Shown here in pieces: positions 35,274-49,348 of a DNA stretch of 64,000 bases. Both the position numbers and the translations under genes were made by a program. Position 1 is the stretch's first letter, and every line of letters begins with the position of its first letter. The notes below the pieces were generated by a model. That model ran no database searches. It saw only the letters and a list, made by a program, of their open reading frames with translations, and was not told the origin of the DNA. The stretch is from Mesostigma viride. Its lineage: Eukaryota; Streptophyta; Mesostigmatophyceae; Mesostigmatales; Mesostigmataceae. Location of the stretch: contig RPFO01000079.1 of the NCBI GenBank assembly GCA_009746045.1, forward strand, positions 3,953,295 through 4,017,294, written 5' to 3'.

Positions 35274-37270
35274 GGTGCGCGCACCCCTTGCGGTAGGGGC
35301 CATGGCGACTGCCTTTAGACGAAACGTGACAAATCTGGCACGCGGAAAGCAGAAATGCTCGATTGTTGGAGAAAATTAGTTACTGATTCTAATTTATGGC
35401 GGGATGGTTGCGATCTATAATGTCGCGGGCTTTTTTTCTTTGCCATCGGCAGGGGGGGTCCGGCCTGAATTTCTGTCGGGATGAATAAAGTATATTGGAT
35501 GCCTGCCGGGTTGATTGTCGATTGTTGCCAGTTTTGATGGTCGTAAGGAAAGCTAGTTTAATGATGTTTCTAAAGCCGTAAAAATTCCCGCTGCTATCTT
35601 TACCTTTCCCGTCATTTTGCGGTAAGATAACATTAGCCCTGCGCGATGCGTACTGCCCAACCACTCCATGAAAGGGTGGACTTTCTTGTGCGCCTGGGCA
35701 CGAATAAATGCCCGTTATGGTACGTTCTTGTGTTAAACGTCTTAAGCTTGCGTTTTCCTGCTTTCTTACCTCGTTGAGCGTAAGCTTTTTGCCTTCTTTC
35801 CGGCCAGATGCAGCCAGAAAGTTGCGGGTCCTGGCGCTGCATCGCTGGATTCCTGGGTGTCTTTTAGCTAGTTAATCGTCTGTGACGTGGCTGGCTTTCT
35901 GCAGCGCGTGGCCCGCAACCTGTCGGGAAGGTGTAATGCTTTTATTTCCATGCTTCTCTGAAATTTCTTTTGCTTTATAGACAGTTGTGTTCGAGGAAAT
36001 TCACGCGGTCTTCCTAAGCAGCGGCATCATTTTCCCCAGACACTGACGAGCTGGCACCTGTCTCCTAAAGAGAGCGGCTCGTGCTTGTTAGAAAGGAGGC
36101 AGTGTGCATTTTGCGGGACACAATGCTTTGGTGGCACATGCGTCAGGTAGGCTGTTCCAATGGTCTCTTCACCTTTCCCACTGAGTAAATGTTAGCATTT
36201 GTCATGCTAACCAGAGCAGCTAGCCACAGGTTGGCTGGATAAAAAGTCAGCTTATTTTCTCTTTATATACTGCGTGTGTGGTCCTCCACGTGTCCGGCTT
36301 GTTGGGCATTTTGGAAGAGGGTTTATAATGTGTTGTTGGGTGGAACAACTTGGTTGTTGGCACAAAATCACACATTATTAGCCTGAGATAGGCATGACAT
36401 ATGCTGCTCAGGCGTGTCGTCCTACCAGCCTTGTTGTTAAGGGTAGACTCACAAGGCTGGCTGTGCCGATGGAGGGGTGGGGCGTGCTAGCCCCCCCCAC
36501 ACCCACGCATGCATGCTAGCCCACCCCCACACCCACGCATGCATGCTAGCCCCGGCCCCGGCCCCCCCACACCCACGCATGCATGCTAGCCCCCCCCACA
36601 CCCACGCATGCATGCTAGCCCACACTCACACCCACGCATGCATGCTAGCCCACCCCCACACCCACGCATGCATGCTAGCCCCCCCCACACCCACGCATTC
36701 ATGCCAGCCCCCCCCACACCCACGCATGCATGACAGCCCCCCCACACACCCACGCATGCATGCTAGCCCCCCACACACACCCACGCATGCATGCCAGCCC
36801 CCATACACACCCACGCATGCATGCCAGCCCCCCCCACACTTACGCATGCATGCTAGCCCCCCACACACACCCACGCATGCATGCCAGCCCCCCCACACAC
36901 CCACGCATGCAGGCTAGCCCCCCCCACACCCACGCATGCATGCCAGCCCACCCCCACACCCACGCGTGCATGCCAGCCCACCCCTAGCTTGAGCGTGCTT
37001 GTAAAGTTTTTGCATGGTTTATTAAAATGAGTGGAATATGTATTTATTGCATTAAATGTTAATTTTATCATGAATGAAAATGGTCAACATTGCCGAAGTG
37101 CCCCTAAATTGCTCAATATTGTGTGCTCAAGAATTCAATGAGGATTGTCATCATGGAAACCCGCACAAATTCACGATTCCGGGCATGCATGTGAAAGTAT
37201 CAAGAACAATTTTCAATTAAGAATGGTATCTCATTGTTCCATGAATCAATATGACTCCATGTACGTAGAC
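35274..37270 (+). repeat. Left arm of the giant inverted repeat
   Basis: This is about 1.2 kb of unique sequence, then a region with an AAACAACCAAGTTGTT-like stretch, then the C-rich minisatellite (36487-36990), then about 200 bases to the satellite edge. Small substitutions and indels separate it from the right arm. An open frame on the minus strand is the broken counterpart of the exon-like stretch at 58891 in the other arm. Confidence 0.85.
36487..36990 (+). repeat. C-rich minisatellite (left arm)
   Basis: Units of about 27-32 bases have the core ACACCCACGCATGCATGC(T/C)AG after a C run. They contain the palindromes ATGCAT and GCATGC. About 17 units are present. Pro/His/Met-rich open frames here are composition artefacts. 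Confidence 0.9.
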
Positions 37271-40200
37271 AAGCCATGATGACCCCATGGGAGCCTGAAT
37301 CCTCATCATTAAATACATAAATGCCACCCATGTACGTAGACGGGCCATGATGACACCAATGGAGCCTGAATCCTCATCATTAATTACATAAATGCCAACC
37401 ATGTACATACACGGGCAATGATGACACCATGGGAGCCTGAATCCTCATCATTAATTACATAAATGCCAACCATGTACGTAGGCCAGCCATGATGACACTG
37501 TGGGAGCCTGAATCCTCATCATTAATTTCATACATGCCAACAACACGTAGACGGGCCATAATGACACCACGGGAGCCTGAATCCTGATCATTTTTTTTTC
37601 TTTGACATCCATGTACGTAGGCCAGCCATGATGACACCATGGGAGCCTGAATCCTCATCATTTTTTTTCTGAGACATCCATGTACGTAGGCCAGCCATGA
37701 TGACACCATGGGAGCCTGAATCCTCATCATTAAATACATACATGCCATCCATGTACGTAGACAGGCCATGACATCTGACACCATGGGAGCCTGAATCCTC
37801 ATCATTTACTATTCCTTGACATCCATGTACGTAGACGGGCCATGATGACACCATGGGAGCCTGAATCCTCATCATTTTTTTTTCTTTGACATCCATGTAC
37901 ATACGTAGGCCAGCCATGATGACACCAATGGAGCCTGAATCCTCATCATTAATTACATACATAAATGCCATGATCATCAATGACCCCATGGGAGCCTGAA
38001 TCCTCATCATTAAATACATAAATGCCACGGTCCATGTACGTAGACGGGCCATGATGACACCAATGGAGCCTGAATCCTCATCATTAATTACATAAATGCC
38101 AACCATGTACATACACGGGCAATGATGACACCATGGGAGCCTGAATCCTCATCATTAATTACATAAATGCCAACCATGTACGTAGGCCAGCCATGATGAC
38201 ACTATGGGAGCCTGAATCCTCATCATTAATTTCATACATGCCAACAACACGTAGACGGGCCATAATGACACCACGGGAGCCTGAATCCTCATCATTTTTT
38301 TTCTTTGACATCCATGTACGTAGGCCAGCCATGATGACACCATGGGAGCCTGAATCCTCATCATTTTTTTTCTGAGACATCCATGTACGTAGGCCAGCCA
38401 TGATGACACCATGGGAGCCTGAATCCTCATCATTAAATACATACATGCCATCCATGTACGTAGACAGGCCATGATGACACCATGGGAGCCTGAATCCTCA
38501 TCATTTACTATTCCTTGACATCCATGTACGTAGACGGGCCATGATGACACCATGGGAGCCTGAATCCTCATCATTTTTTTTTCTTTGACATCCATGTACA
38601 TACGTAGGCCAGCCATGATGACACCAATGGAGCCTGAATTCTCATCATTAATTACATACATGCCATCCATGTACGTAGACAGGCCATGACATCTGACACC
38701 ATGGGAGCCTGAATCCTCATCATTTACTATTCCTTGACATCCATGTACGTAGACGGGCCATGATGACACCATGGGAGCCTGAATCCTCATCATTTTTTTT
38801 TCTTTGACATCCATGTACATACGTAGGCCAGCCATGATGACACCAATGGAGCCTGAATCCTCATCATTAATTACATACATAAATGCCAACCATGTACATA
38901 CACGGGCAATGATGACACCAATGGAGCCTGAATCCTCATCATTAATTACATAAATGGCAACCATGTACATACACGGGCAATGATGACACCATGGGAGCCT
39001 GAATCCTCATCATTTTTTTTTCTTTGACATCCATGTACATACGTAGGCCAGCCATGATGACACCAATGGAGCCTGAATCCTCATCATTAATTACATACAT
39101 GCCATCCATGTACGTAGACAAGCCATGATGACACCATGGGAGCCTGAATCCTCATCATTAATTACATACATGCCATCCATGTACGTAGACAGGCCATGAT
39201 GACACCATGGGAGCCTGAATCCTCATCATTTACTATTCCTTGACATCCATGTACGTAGGCCAGCCATGGAGACACCATGGGAGCCTGAATCCTCCTCATT
39301 AATTACATAAATGCCAACCATGTACGTAGACAAGCCATGATGACCCCATGGGAGCCTGAATCCTCATCATTAATTACATAAATGCCATCCATGTACGTAG
39401 ACGGGCCATGATGACACCATGGGAGCCTGAATCCTCATCATTTACTATTCCTTGACATCCATGTACGTAGGCCAGCCATGGAGACACCATGGGAGCCTGA
39501 ATCCTCCTCATTAATTACATAAATGCCAACCATGTACGTAGACAAGCCATGATGACCCCATGGGAGCCTGAATCCTCATCATTAATTACATAAATGCCAT
39601 CCATGTAAGTAGACGGGCCATGATGACACCATGGGAGCCTGAATCCTCCTCATTAATTACATAAATGCCAACCATGTACGTAGACAAGCCATGATGACAC
39701 CATGGGAGCCTGAATCCTCATCATTAATTACATAAATGCCATCCATGTACGTAGACGGGCCATGATGACACCATGGGAGCCTGAATCCTCATCATTAATT
39801 ACATAAATGCCATTCATGTACGTAGGCCAGCCATGGAGACACCATGGGAGCCTGAATCCTCATCATTAATTACATACATGCCAACAATGTAGGTAGACAA
39901 GCCATGATGACACCATGGGAGCCTGAATCCTCATCATTTATTTTATGAGACATCCATGTACGTAGGCCAGCCATGATGACACCATGGGAGCCTGAATCCT
40001 CATCATTTCTTTTTCTTTGACATCCATGTACGTAGGCCAGCCATGATGACACCATGGGAGCCTGAATCCTCCTCATTAATTACATACATGCCATCCATGT
40101 ACGTACACGGGCCATGATGACACCATGGGAGCCTGAATCCTCATCATTTACTATTCCTTGACATCCATGTACGTAGGCCAGCCATGGAGACACCATGGGA

Positions 40201-43200
40201 GCCTGAATCCTCATCATTAATTACATAAATGCCAACCATGTACGTAGACAAGCCATGATGACACCATGGGAGCCTGAATCCTCCTCATTAATTACATAAA
40301 TGCCAACCATGTACGTAGACAAGCCATGATGACACCATGGGAGCCTGAATCCTCATCATTAATTACATACATGCCATCCATGTACGTAGACAGGCCATGA
40401 TGACACCATGGGAGCCTGAATCCTCATCATTTACTATTCCTTGACATCCATGTACGTAGGCCAGCCATGGAGACACCATGGGAGCCTGAATCCTCCTCAT
40501 TAATTACATAAATGCCAACCATGTACGTAGACAAGCCATGATGACCCCATGGGAGCCTGAATCCTCATCATTAATTACATAAATGCCATCCATGTACGTA
40601 GACGGGCCATGATGACACCATGGGAGCCTGAATCCTTATCATTTACTATTCCTTGACATCCATGTACGTAGGCCAGCCATGGAGACACCATGGGAGCCTG
40701 AATCCTCATCATTAATTACATAAATGCCAACCATGTACGTAGACAAGCCATGATGACACCATGGGAGCCTGAATCCTCCTCATTAATTACATAAATGCCA
40801 ACCATGTACGTAGACAAGCCATGATGACACCATGGGAGCCTGAATCCTCATCATTAATTACATACATGCCATCCATGTACGTAGACAGGCCATGATGACA
40901 CCATGGGAGCCTGAATCCTCATCATTTACTATTCCTTGACATCCATGTACGTAGGCCAGCCATGGAGACACCATGGGAGCCTGAATCCTCCTCATTAATT
41001 ACATAAATGCCAACCATGTACGTAGACAAGCCATGATGACACCATGGGAGCCTGAATCCTCATCATTTACTATTCCTTGACATCCATGTACGTAGGCCAG
41101 CCATGATGACACCAATGGAGCCTGAATCCTCCTCGTTAATTACATAAATGCCAACCATGTACGTAGACAAGCCATGATGACCCCATGGGAGCCTGAATCC
41201 TCATCATTTACTATTCCTTGACATCCATGTACGTAGACGGGCCATGATGACACCATGGGAGCCTGAATCCTCATCATTTACTATTCCTTGACATCCATGT
41301 ACGTAGGCCAGCCATGATGACACCAATGGAGCCTGAATCCTCTTCATTTTCTTAATGAGAGGATTCAGGTTACATAAATGCCAACCATGTAGGTAGACAA
41401 GCCATGATGACACCATGGGAGCCTGAATCCTCATCATTTACTATTCCTTGACATCCATGTACGTAGGCCAGCCATGGAGACACCATGGGAGCCTGAATCC
41501 TCCTCATTAATTACATAAATGCCAACCATGTACGTAGACAAGCCATGATGACCCATGGGAGCCTGAATCCTCATCATTAATTACATAAATGCCATCCATG
41601 TAAGTAGACGGGCCATGATGACACCATGGGAGCCTGAATCCTCCTCATTAATTACATAAATGCCAACCATGTACGTAGACAAGCCATGATGACACCATGG
41701 GAGCCTGAATCCTCATCATTAATTACATAAATGCCATCCATGTACGTAGACGGGCCATGATGACACCATGGGAGCCTGAATCCTCATCATTAATTACATA
41801 AATGCCATCATGTACGTAGGCCAGCCATGAGACACCATGGGAGCCTGAATCCTCATCATTAATTACATACATGCCAACATGTAGGTAGACAAGCCATGAT
41901 GACACCATGGGAGCCTGAATCCTCATCATTTATTTTATGAGACATCCATGTACGTAGGCCAGCCATGATGACACCATGGGAGCCTGAATCCTCATCATTT
42001 CTTTTTCTTGACATCCATGTACGTAGGCCAGCCATGATGACACCATGGGAGCCTGAATCCTCCTCATTAATTACATAATGCCAACCATGTACGTAGACAG
42101 CCATGATGACACCATGGGAGCCTGAATCCTCATCATTAATTACATACATGCCATCCATGTACGTAGACAGCCATGATGACACCATGGGAGCCTGAATCCT
42201 CATCATTTACTATTCCTTGACATCCATGTACGTAGGCCAGCCATGATGACACCATGGGAGCCTGAATCCTCCTCATTAATTACATAAATGCCAACCATGT
42301 ACGTAGACAAGCCATGATGACCCATGGGAGCCTGAATCCTCATCATTAATTACATAAATGCCATCCATGTACGTAGACGGGCCATGATGACACCATGGGA
42401 GCCTGAATCCTCATCATTTACAATTCCTTGACATCCATGTACGTAGGCCAGCCATGAGACACCATGGGAGCCTGAATCCTCATCATTAATTACATAAATG
42501 CCAACCATGTACGTAGACAAGCCATGATGACACCATGGGAGCCTGAATCCTCCTCATTAATTACATAAATGCCAACCATGTACGTAGACAGCCATGATGA
42601 CACCATGGGAGCCTGAATCCTCATCATTAATTACATACATGCCATCCATGTACGTAGACAGGCCATGATGACACCATGGGAGCCTGAATCCTCATCATTT
42701 ACTATTCCTTGACATCCATGTACGTAGGCCAGCCATGAGACACCATGGGAGCCTGAATCCTCCTCATTAATTACATAAATGCCAACCATGTACGTAGACA
42801 AGCCATGATGACACCATGGGAGCCTGAATCCTCATCATTTACTATTCCTTGACATCCATGTACGTAGGCCAGCCATGATGACACCAATGGAGCCTGAATC
42901 CTCCTCGTTAATTACATAAATGCCAACCATGTACGTAGACAAGCCATGATGACACCATGGGAGCCTGAATCCTCATCATTTACTATTCCTTGACATCCAT
43001 GTACGTAGACGGGCCATGATGACACCATGGGAGCCTGAATCCTCATCATTTACTATTCCTTGACATCCATGTACGTAGGCCAGCCATGATGACACCAATG
43101 GAGCCTGAATCCTCTTCATTTTCTTAATGAGAGGATTCAGGTTACATAAATGCCAACCATGTAGGTAGACAAGCCATGATGACACCATGGGAGCCTGAAT

Positions 43201-46200
43201 CCTCATCATTTACTATTCCTTGACATCCATGTACGTAGGCCAGCCATGGAGACACCATGGGAGCCTGAATCCTCCTCATTAATTACATAAATGCCAACCA
43301 TGTACGTAGACAAGCCATGATGACCCCATGGGAGCCTGAATCCTCATCATTAATTACATAAATGCCATCCATGTAAGTAGACGGGCCATGATGACACCAT
43401 GGGAGCCTGAATCCTCCTCATTAATTACATAAATGCCAACCATGTACGTAGACAAGCCATGATGACACCATGGGAGCCTGAATCCTCATCATTAATTACA
43501 TAAATGCCATCCATGTACGTAGACGGGCCATGATGACACCATGGGAGCCTGAATCCTCATCATTAATTACATAAATGCCATTCATGTACGTAGGCCAGCC
43601 ATGGAGACACCATGGGAGCCTGAATCCTCATCATTAATTACATACATGCCAACAATGTAGGTAGACAAGCCATGATGACACCATGGGAGCCTGAATCCTC
43701 ATCATTTATTTTATGAGACATCCATGTACGTAGGCCAGCCATGATGACACCATGGGAGCCTGAATCCTCATCATTTCTTTTTCTTTGACATCCATGTACG
43801 TAGGCCAGCCATGATGACACCATGGGAGCCTGAATCCTCCTCATTAATTACATACATGCCATCCATGTACGTACACGGGCCATGATGACACCATGGGAGC
43901 CTGAATCCTCCTCATTTACTATTCCTTGACATCCATGTACGTAGGCCAGCCATGGAGACACCATGGGAGCCTGAATCCTCATCATTAATTACATAAATGC
44001 CAACCATGTACGTAGACAAGCCATGATGACACCATGGGAGCCTGAATCCTCCTCATTAATTACATAAATGCCAACCATGTACGTAGACAAGCCATGATGA
44101 CACCATGGGAGCCTGAATCCTCATCATTAATTACATACATGCCATCCATGTACGTAGACAGGCCATGATGACACCATGGGAGCCTGAATCCTCATCATTT
44201 ACTATTCCTTGACATCCATGTACGTAGGCCAGCCATGGAGACACCATGGGAGCCTGAATCCTCCTCATTAATTACATAAATGCCAACCATGTACGTAGAC
44301 AAGCCATGATGACCCCATGGGAGCCTGAATCCTCATCATTAATTACATAAATGCCATCCATGTACGTAGACGGGCCATGATGACACCACGGGAGCCTGAA
44401 TCCTCATCATTTACTATTCCTTGACATCCATGTACGTAGGCCAGCCATGGAGACACCATGGGAGCCTGAATCCTCCTCATTAATTACATAAATGCCAACC
44501 ATGTACGTAGACAAGCCATGATGACCCCATGGGAGCCTGAATCCTCATCATTAATTACATAAATGCCATCCATGTAAGTAGACGGGCCATGATGACACCA
44601 TGGGAGCCTGAATCCTCCTCATTAATTTCATACATGCCAACAACACGTAGACGGGCCATAATGACACCACGGGAGCCTGAATCCTGATCATTTTTTTTCT
44701 TTGACATCCATGTACGTAGGCCAGCCATGATGACACCATGGGAGCCTGAATCCTCATCATTTTTTTTCTGAGACATCCATGTACGTAGGCCAGCCATGAT
44801 GACACCATGGGAGCCTGAATCCTCATCATTAAATACATACATGCCATCCATGTACGTAGACAGGCCATGACATCTGACACCATGGGAGCCTGAATCCTCA
44901 TCATTTACTATTCCTTGACATCCATGTACGTAGACGGGCCATGATGACACCATGGGAGCCTGAATCCTCATCATTTTTTTTTCTTTGACATCCATGTACA
45001 TACGTAGGCCAGCCATGATGACACCAATGGAGCCTGAATCCTCATCATTAATTACATACATAAATGCCATGATCATCAATGACCCCATGGGAGCCTGAAT
45101 CCTCATCATTAAATACATAAATGCCACGGTCCATGTACGTAGACGGGCCATGATGACACCAATGGAGCCTGAATCCTCATCATTAATTACATAAATGCCA
45201 ACCATGTACATACACGGGCAATGATGACACCATGGGAGCCTGAATCCTCATCATTAATTACATAAATGCCAACCATGTACGTAGGCCAGCCATGATGACA
45301 CTATGGGAGCCTGAATCCTCATCATTAATTTCATACATGCCAACAACACGTAGACGGGCCATAATGACACCACGGGAGCCTGAATCCTCATCATTTTTTT
45401 TTCTTTGACATCCATGTACGTAGGCCAGCCATGATGACACCATGGGAGCCTGAATCCTCATCATTTTTTTTCTGAGACATCCATGTACGTAGGCCAGCCA
45501 TGATGACACCATGGGAGCCTGAATCCTCATCATTAAATACATACATGCCATCCATGTACGTAGACAGGCCATGATGACACCATGGGAGCCTGAATCCTCA
45601 TCATTTACTATTCCTTGACATCCATGTACGTAGACGGGCCATGATGACACCATGGGAGCCTGAATCCTCATCATTTTTTTTTCTTTGACATCCATGTACA
45701 TACGTAGGCCAGCCATGATGACACCAATGGAGCCTGAATTCTCATCATTAATTACATACATGCCATCCATGTACGTAGACAGGCCATGACATCTGACACC
45801 ATGGGAGCCTGAATCCTCATCATTTACTATTCCTTGACATCCATGTACGTAGACGGGCCATGATGACACCATGGGAGCCTGAATCCTCATCATTTTTTTT
45901 TCTTTGACATCCATGTACATACGTAGGCCAGCCATGATGACACCAATGGAGCCTGAATCCTCATCATTAATTACATACATAAATGCCAACCATGTACATA
46001 CACGGGCAATGATGACACCAATGGAGCCTGAATCCTCATCATTAATTACATAAATGCCAACCATGTACATACACGGGCAATGATGACACCATGGGAGCCT
46101 GAATCCTCATCATTTTTTTTTTCTTTGACATCCATGTACATACGTAGGCCAGCCATGATGACACCAATGGAGCCTGAATCCTCATCATTAATTACATACA

Positions 46201-48489
46201 TGCCATCCATGTACGTAGACAAGCCATGATGACACCATGGGAGCCTGAATCCTCATCATTAATTACATACATGCCATCCATGTACGTAGACAGGCCATGA
46301 TGACACCATGGGAGCCTGAATCCTCATCATTTACTATTCCTTGACATCCATGTACGTAGGCCAGCCATGGAGACACCATGGGAGCCTGAATCCTCCTCAT
46401 TAATTACATAAATGCCAACCATGTACGTAGACAAGCCATGATGACCCCATGGGAGCCTGAATCCTCATCATTAATTACATAAATGCCATCCATGTACGTA
46501 GACGGGCCATGATGACACCATGGGAGCCTGAATCCTCCTCATTAATTACATAAATGCCAACCATGTTCGTAGACAAGCCATGATGACACCATGGGAGCCT
46601 GAATCCTCATCATTTACTATTCCTTGACATCCATGTACGTAGGCCAGCCATGATGACACCAATGGAGCCTGAATCCTCCTCGTTAATTACATAAATGCCA
46701 ACCATGTACGTAGACAAGCCATGATGACCCCATGGGAGCCTGAATCCTCATCATTTACTATTCCTTGACATCCATGTACGTAGACGGGCCATGATGACAC
46801 CATGGGAGCCTGAATCCTCATCATTTACTATTCCTTGACATCCATGTACGTAGGCCAGCCATGATGACACCAATGGAGCCTGAATCCTCTTCATTTTCTT
46901 AATGAGAGGATTCAGGTTACATAAATGCCAACCATGTAGGTAGACAAGCCATGATGACACCATGGGAGCCTGAATCCTCATCATTAAATACATAAATGCC
47001 ATCCATGTACGTAGGCCAGCCATGGAGACACCATGGGAGCCTGAATCCTCCTCATTAATTACATAAATGCCAACCATGTACGTAGACAAGCCATGATGAC
47101 ACCATGGGAGCCTGAATCCTCATCATTTACTATTCCTTGACATCCATGTACGTAGGCCAGCCATGATGACACCAATGGAGCCTGAATCCTCCTCGTTAAT
47201 TACATAAATGCCAACCATGTACGTAGACAAGCCATGATGACCCCATGGGAGCCTGAATCCTCATCATTTACTATTCCTTGACATCCATGTACGTAGACGG
47301 GCCATGATGACACCATGGGAGCCTGAATCCTCTTCATTAATTACATAAATGCCAACCATGTACGTAGACGGGCCATGATGACACCATGGGAGCCTGAATC
47401 CTCATCATTTTTTTTATGAAACATCCATGTACGTAGGCCAGCCATGATGACACCATGGGAGCCTGAATCCTCATCATTTTTTTTTCTTTGACATCCATGT
47501 ACGTAGACGGGCCATGATGACACCATGGGAGCCTGAATCCTCATCATTAATTACATACATGCCATCCATGTACGTACACGGGCCATGATGACACCATGGG
47601 AGCCTGAATCCTCATCATTTACTATTCCTTGACATCCATGTACGTAGGCCAGCCATGGAGACACCATGGGAGCCTGAATCCTCCTCGTTAATTACATAAA
47701 TGCCAACCATGTACGTAGACAAGCCATGATGACCCCATGGGAGCCTGAATCCTCATCATTAATTACATAAATGCCATTCATGTACGTAGGCCAGCCATGG
47801 AGACACCATGGGAGCCTGAATCCTCATCATTAATTACATACATGCCAACAATGTAGGTAGACAAGCCATGATGACACCATGGGAGCCTGAATCCTCATCA
47901 TTTATTTTATGAGACATCCATGTACGTAGGCCAGCCATGATGACACCATGGGAGCCTGAATCCTCATCATTTCTTTTTCTTTGACATCCATGTACGTAGG
48001 CCAGCCATGATGACACCATGGGAGCCTGAATCCTCCTCATTAATTACATACATGCCATCCATGTACGTACACGGGCCATGATGACACCATGGGAGCCTGA
48101 ATCCTCCTCATTTACTATTCCTTGACATCCATGTACGTAGGCCAGCCATGGAGACACCATGGGAGCCTGAATCCTCATCATTAATTACATAAATGCCAAC
48201 CATGTACGTAGACAAGCCATGATGACACCATGGGAGCCTGAATCCTCCTCATTAATTACATAAATGCCAACCATGTACGTAGACAAGCCATGATGACACC
48301 ATGGGAGCCTGAATCCTCATCATTAATTACATACATGCCATCCATGTACGTAGACAGGCCATGATGACACCATGGGAGCCTGAATCCTCATCATTTACTA
48401 TTCCTTGACATCCATGTACGTAGGCCAGCCATGGAGACACCATGGGAGCCTGAATCCTCATCATTAAATACATAAATGCCATCCATGTA
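37260..48489 (-). repeat. ~70-bp satellite array, left (11.2 kb, about 160 units)
   Basis: The unit (plus strand) is CCATGATGACACCATGGGAGCCTGAATCCTCATC in overlapping parts, then one of three linkers (AATTACATAAATGCCAACC, TACTATTCCTTGACATCC, or TTTTTTTCTTTGACATCC), then ATGTACGTAG. The three variants are arranged in higher-order blocks. About 37540-39300 recurs at 44640-46400, 39650-40640 recurs at 43420-44400, and the latter's core recurs near 47830. Repetitive minus-strand frames (NDEDSGSHGVIMAGLRTW) exist because units lack stops in two frames. I see no evidence that they are genes. Confidence 0.95.
41520..42750. other. Satellite segment with systematic homopolymer losses (likely sequencing error)
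   Basis: Relative to neighbouring units, most units here lack one base from a run: ACCCATGGG for ACCCCATGGG, CATGAGACACC for CATGGAGACACC, GTAGACAGCC for GTAGACAAGCC, CATAATGCC for CATAAATGCC. The pattern stops abruptly on both sides. Confidence 0.75.
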
Positions 48490-48857
48490 ATTAATGATGA
48501 GGATTCAGGCTCCCATGGTGTCATCATGGCCCGTCTACGTACATGGATGTCAAGGAATAGTAAATGATGAGGATTCAGGCTCCCATGGTGTCATCATGGC
48601 TTGTCTACGTACATGGTTGGCATTTATGTAATTAACGAGGAGGATTCAGGCTCCCATAATGTCTCCATGGCTGGCCTACGTACATGGATGTCAAGGAATA
48701 GTAAATGATGAGGATTCAGGCTCCCATGGTGTCATCATGGCCCGTCTACGTACATGGATGGCATGTATGTAATTAATGATGAGGATTCAGGCTCCCATGG
48801 TGTCATCATGGCCCGTCTACGTATATGGATGTCAAAGAAAAAAAAATGACGAGGATT
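48490..48857 (+). repeat. ~70-bp satellite array, right part 1 (inverted orientation)
   Basis: From about 48490 the same satellite units run on the opposite strand (GATGAGGATTCAGGCTCCC). This is the inversion point of the giant palindrome. It ends at the Copia insertion. Confidence 0.92.
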
Positions 48858-49330
48858 AGTTAGTCTCCATGCTTTGCTGTAGACTAAGTCTCAAAGGCAT
48901 TGTGAATACAACGTATGAATAAGCCTTGTAAACCTACGTTGGTATGTGAATATAAATACCACGTGGGCTATACAGATAGGAATGCTAGTCGAGTCGCATA
49001 CGTTTCCCTAGATAGGTACTTTGGGTACTGAGGTACGTGACAGATGTCAGTACCCAGTATACGTAGTGTCCTGTCATTGGACGGTACTAGAGTATCCTAG
49101 ATAGGGACCGTACTGCAGCGTGCATTGATTTGTGATCGCACGATGCAGTGACTAGACTGCTACCTGTCATCGTGTGGCCTCGGGCCAACGGTCTGCACCC
49201 AACGGTCACTGGCGGCGCAGCCGGTGAGAGGAACGTTGATAAAGGGTAAACCTATTTTCTAATGAACCAAGCAATTCATTGCTCCAAGCCTTCAGTGTTC
49301 TCAAGCAATATATCCCACCGCATTCTAACT
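48858..49330 (+). repeat. 5' LTR (473 bp)
   Basis: It is bounded by AGTTAG...CTAACT and preceded by GATT in the satellite. It matches the 3' LTR over its whole length. Confidence 0.92.
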
Positions 49331-49348
49331 TGAATTTTATTTGCTACC

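Noticed and set aside
36477-36987. Pro/His/Met-rich frames in the minisatellite (and mirror frames at 57427-58234)
   Set aside because: They are translations of a repeat with no stop codons in some frames.
37260-48489. CRISPR array
   Set aside because: The repeats are direct, but the units are ~70 bp with near-identical spacers, the DNA is eukaryotic and there are no cas genes.
37455-48527. Repetitive NDEDSGSHGVIMAGLRTW proteins on the minus strand
   Set aside because: Frames rise from satellite units of about 69-72 bases, have no promoter or start context, and break wherever unit length changes.
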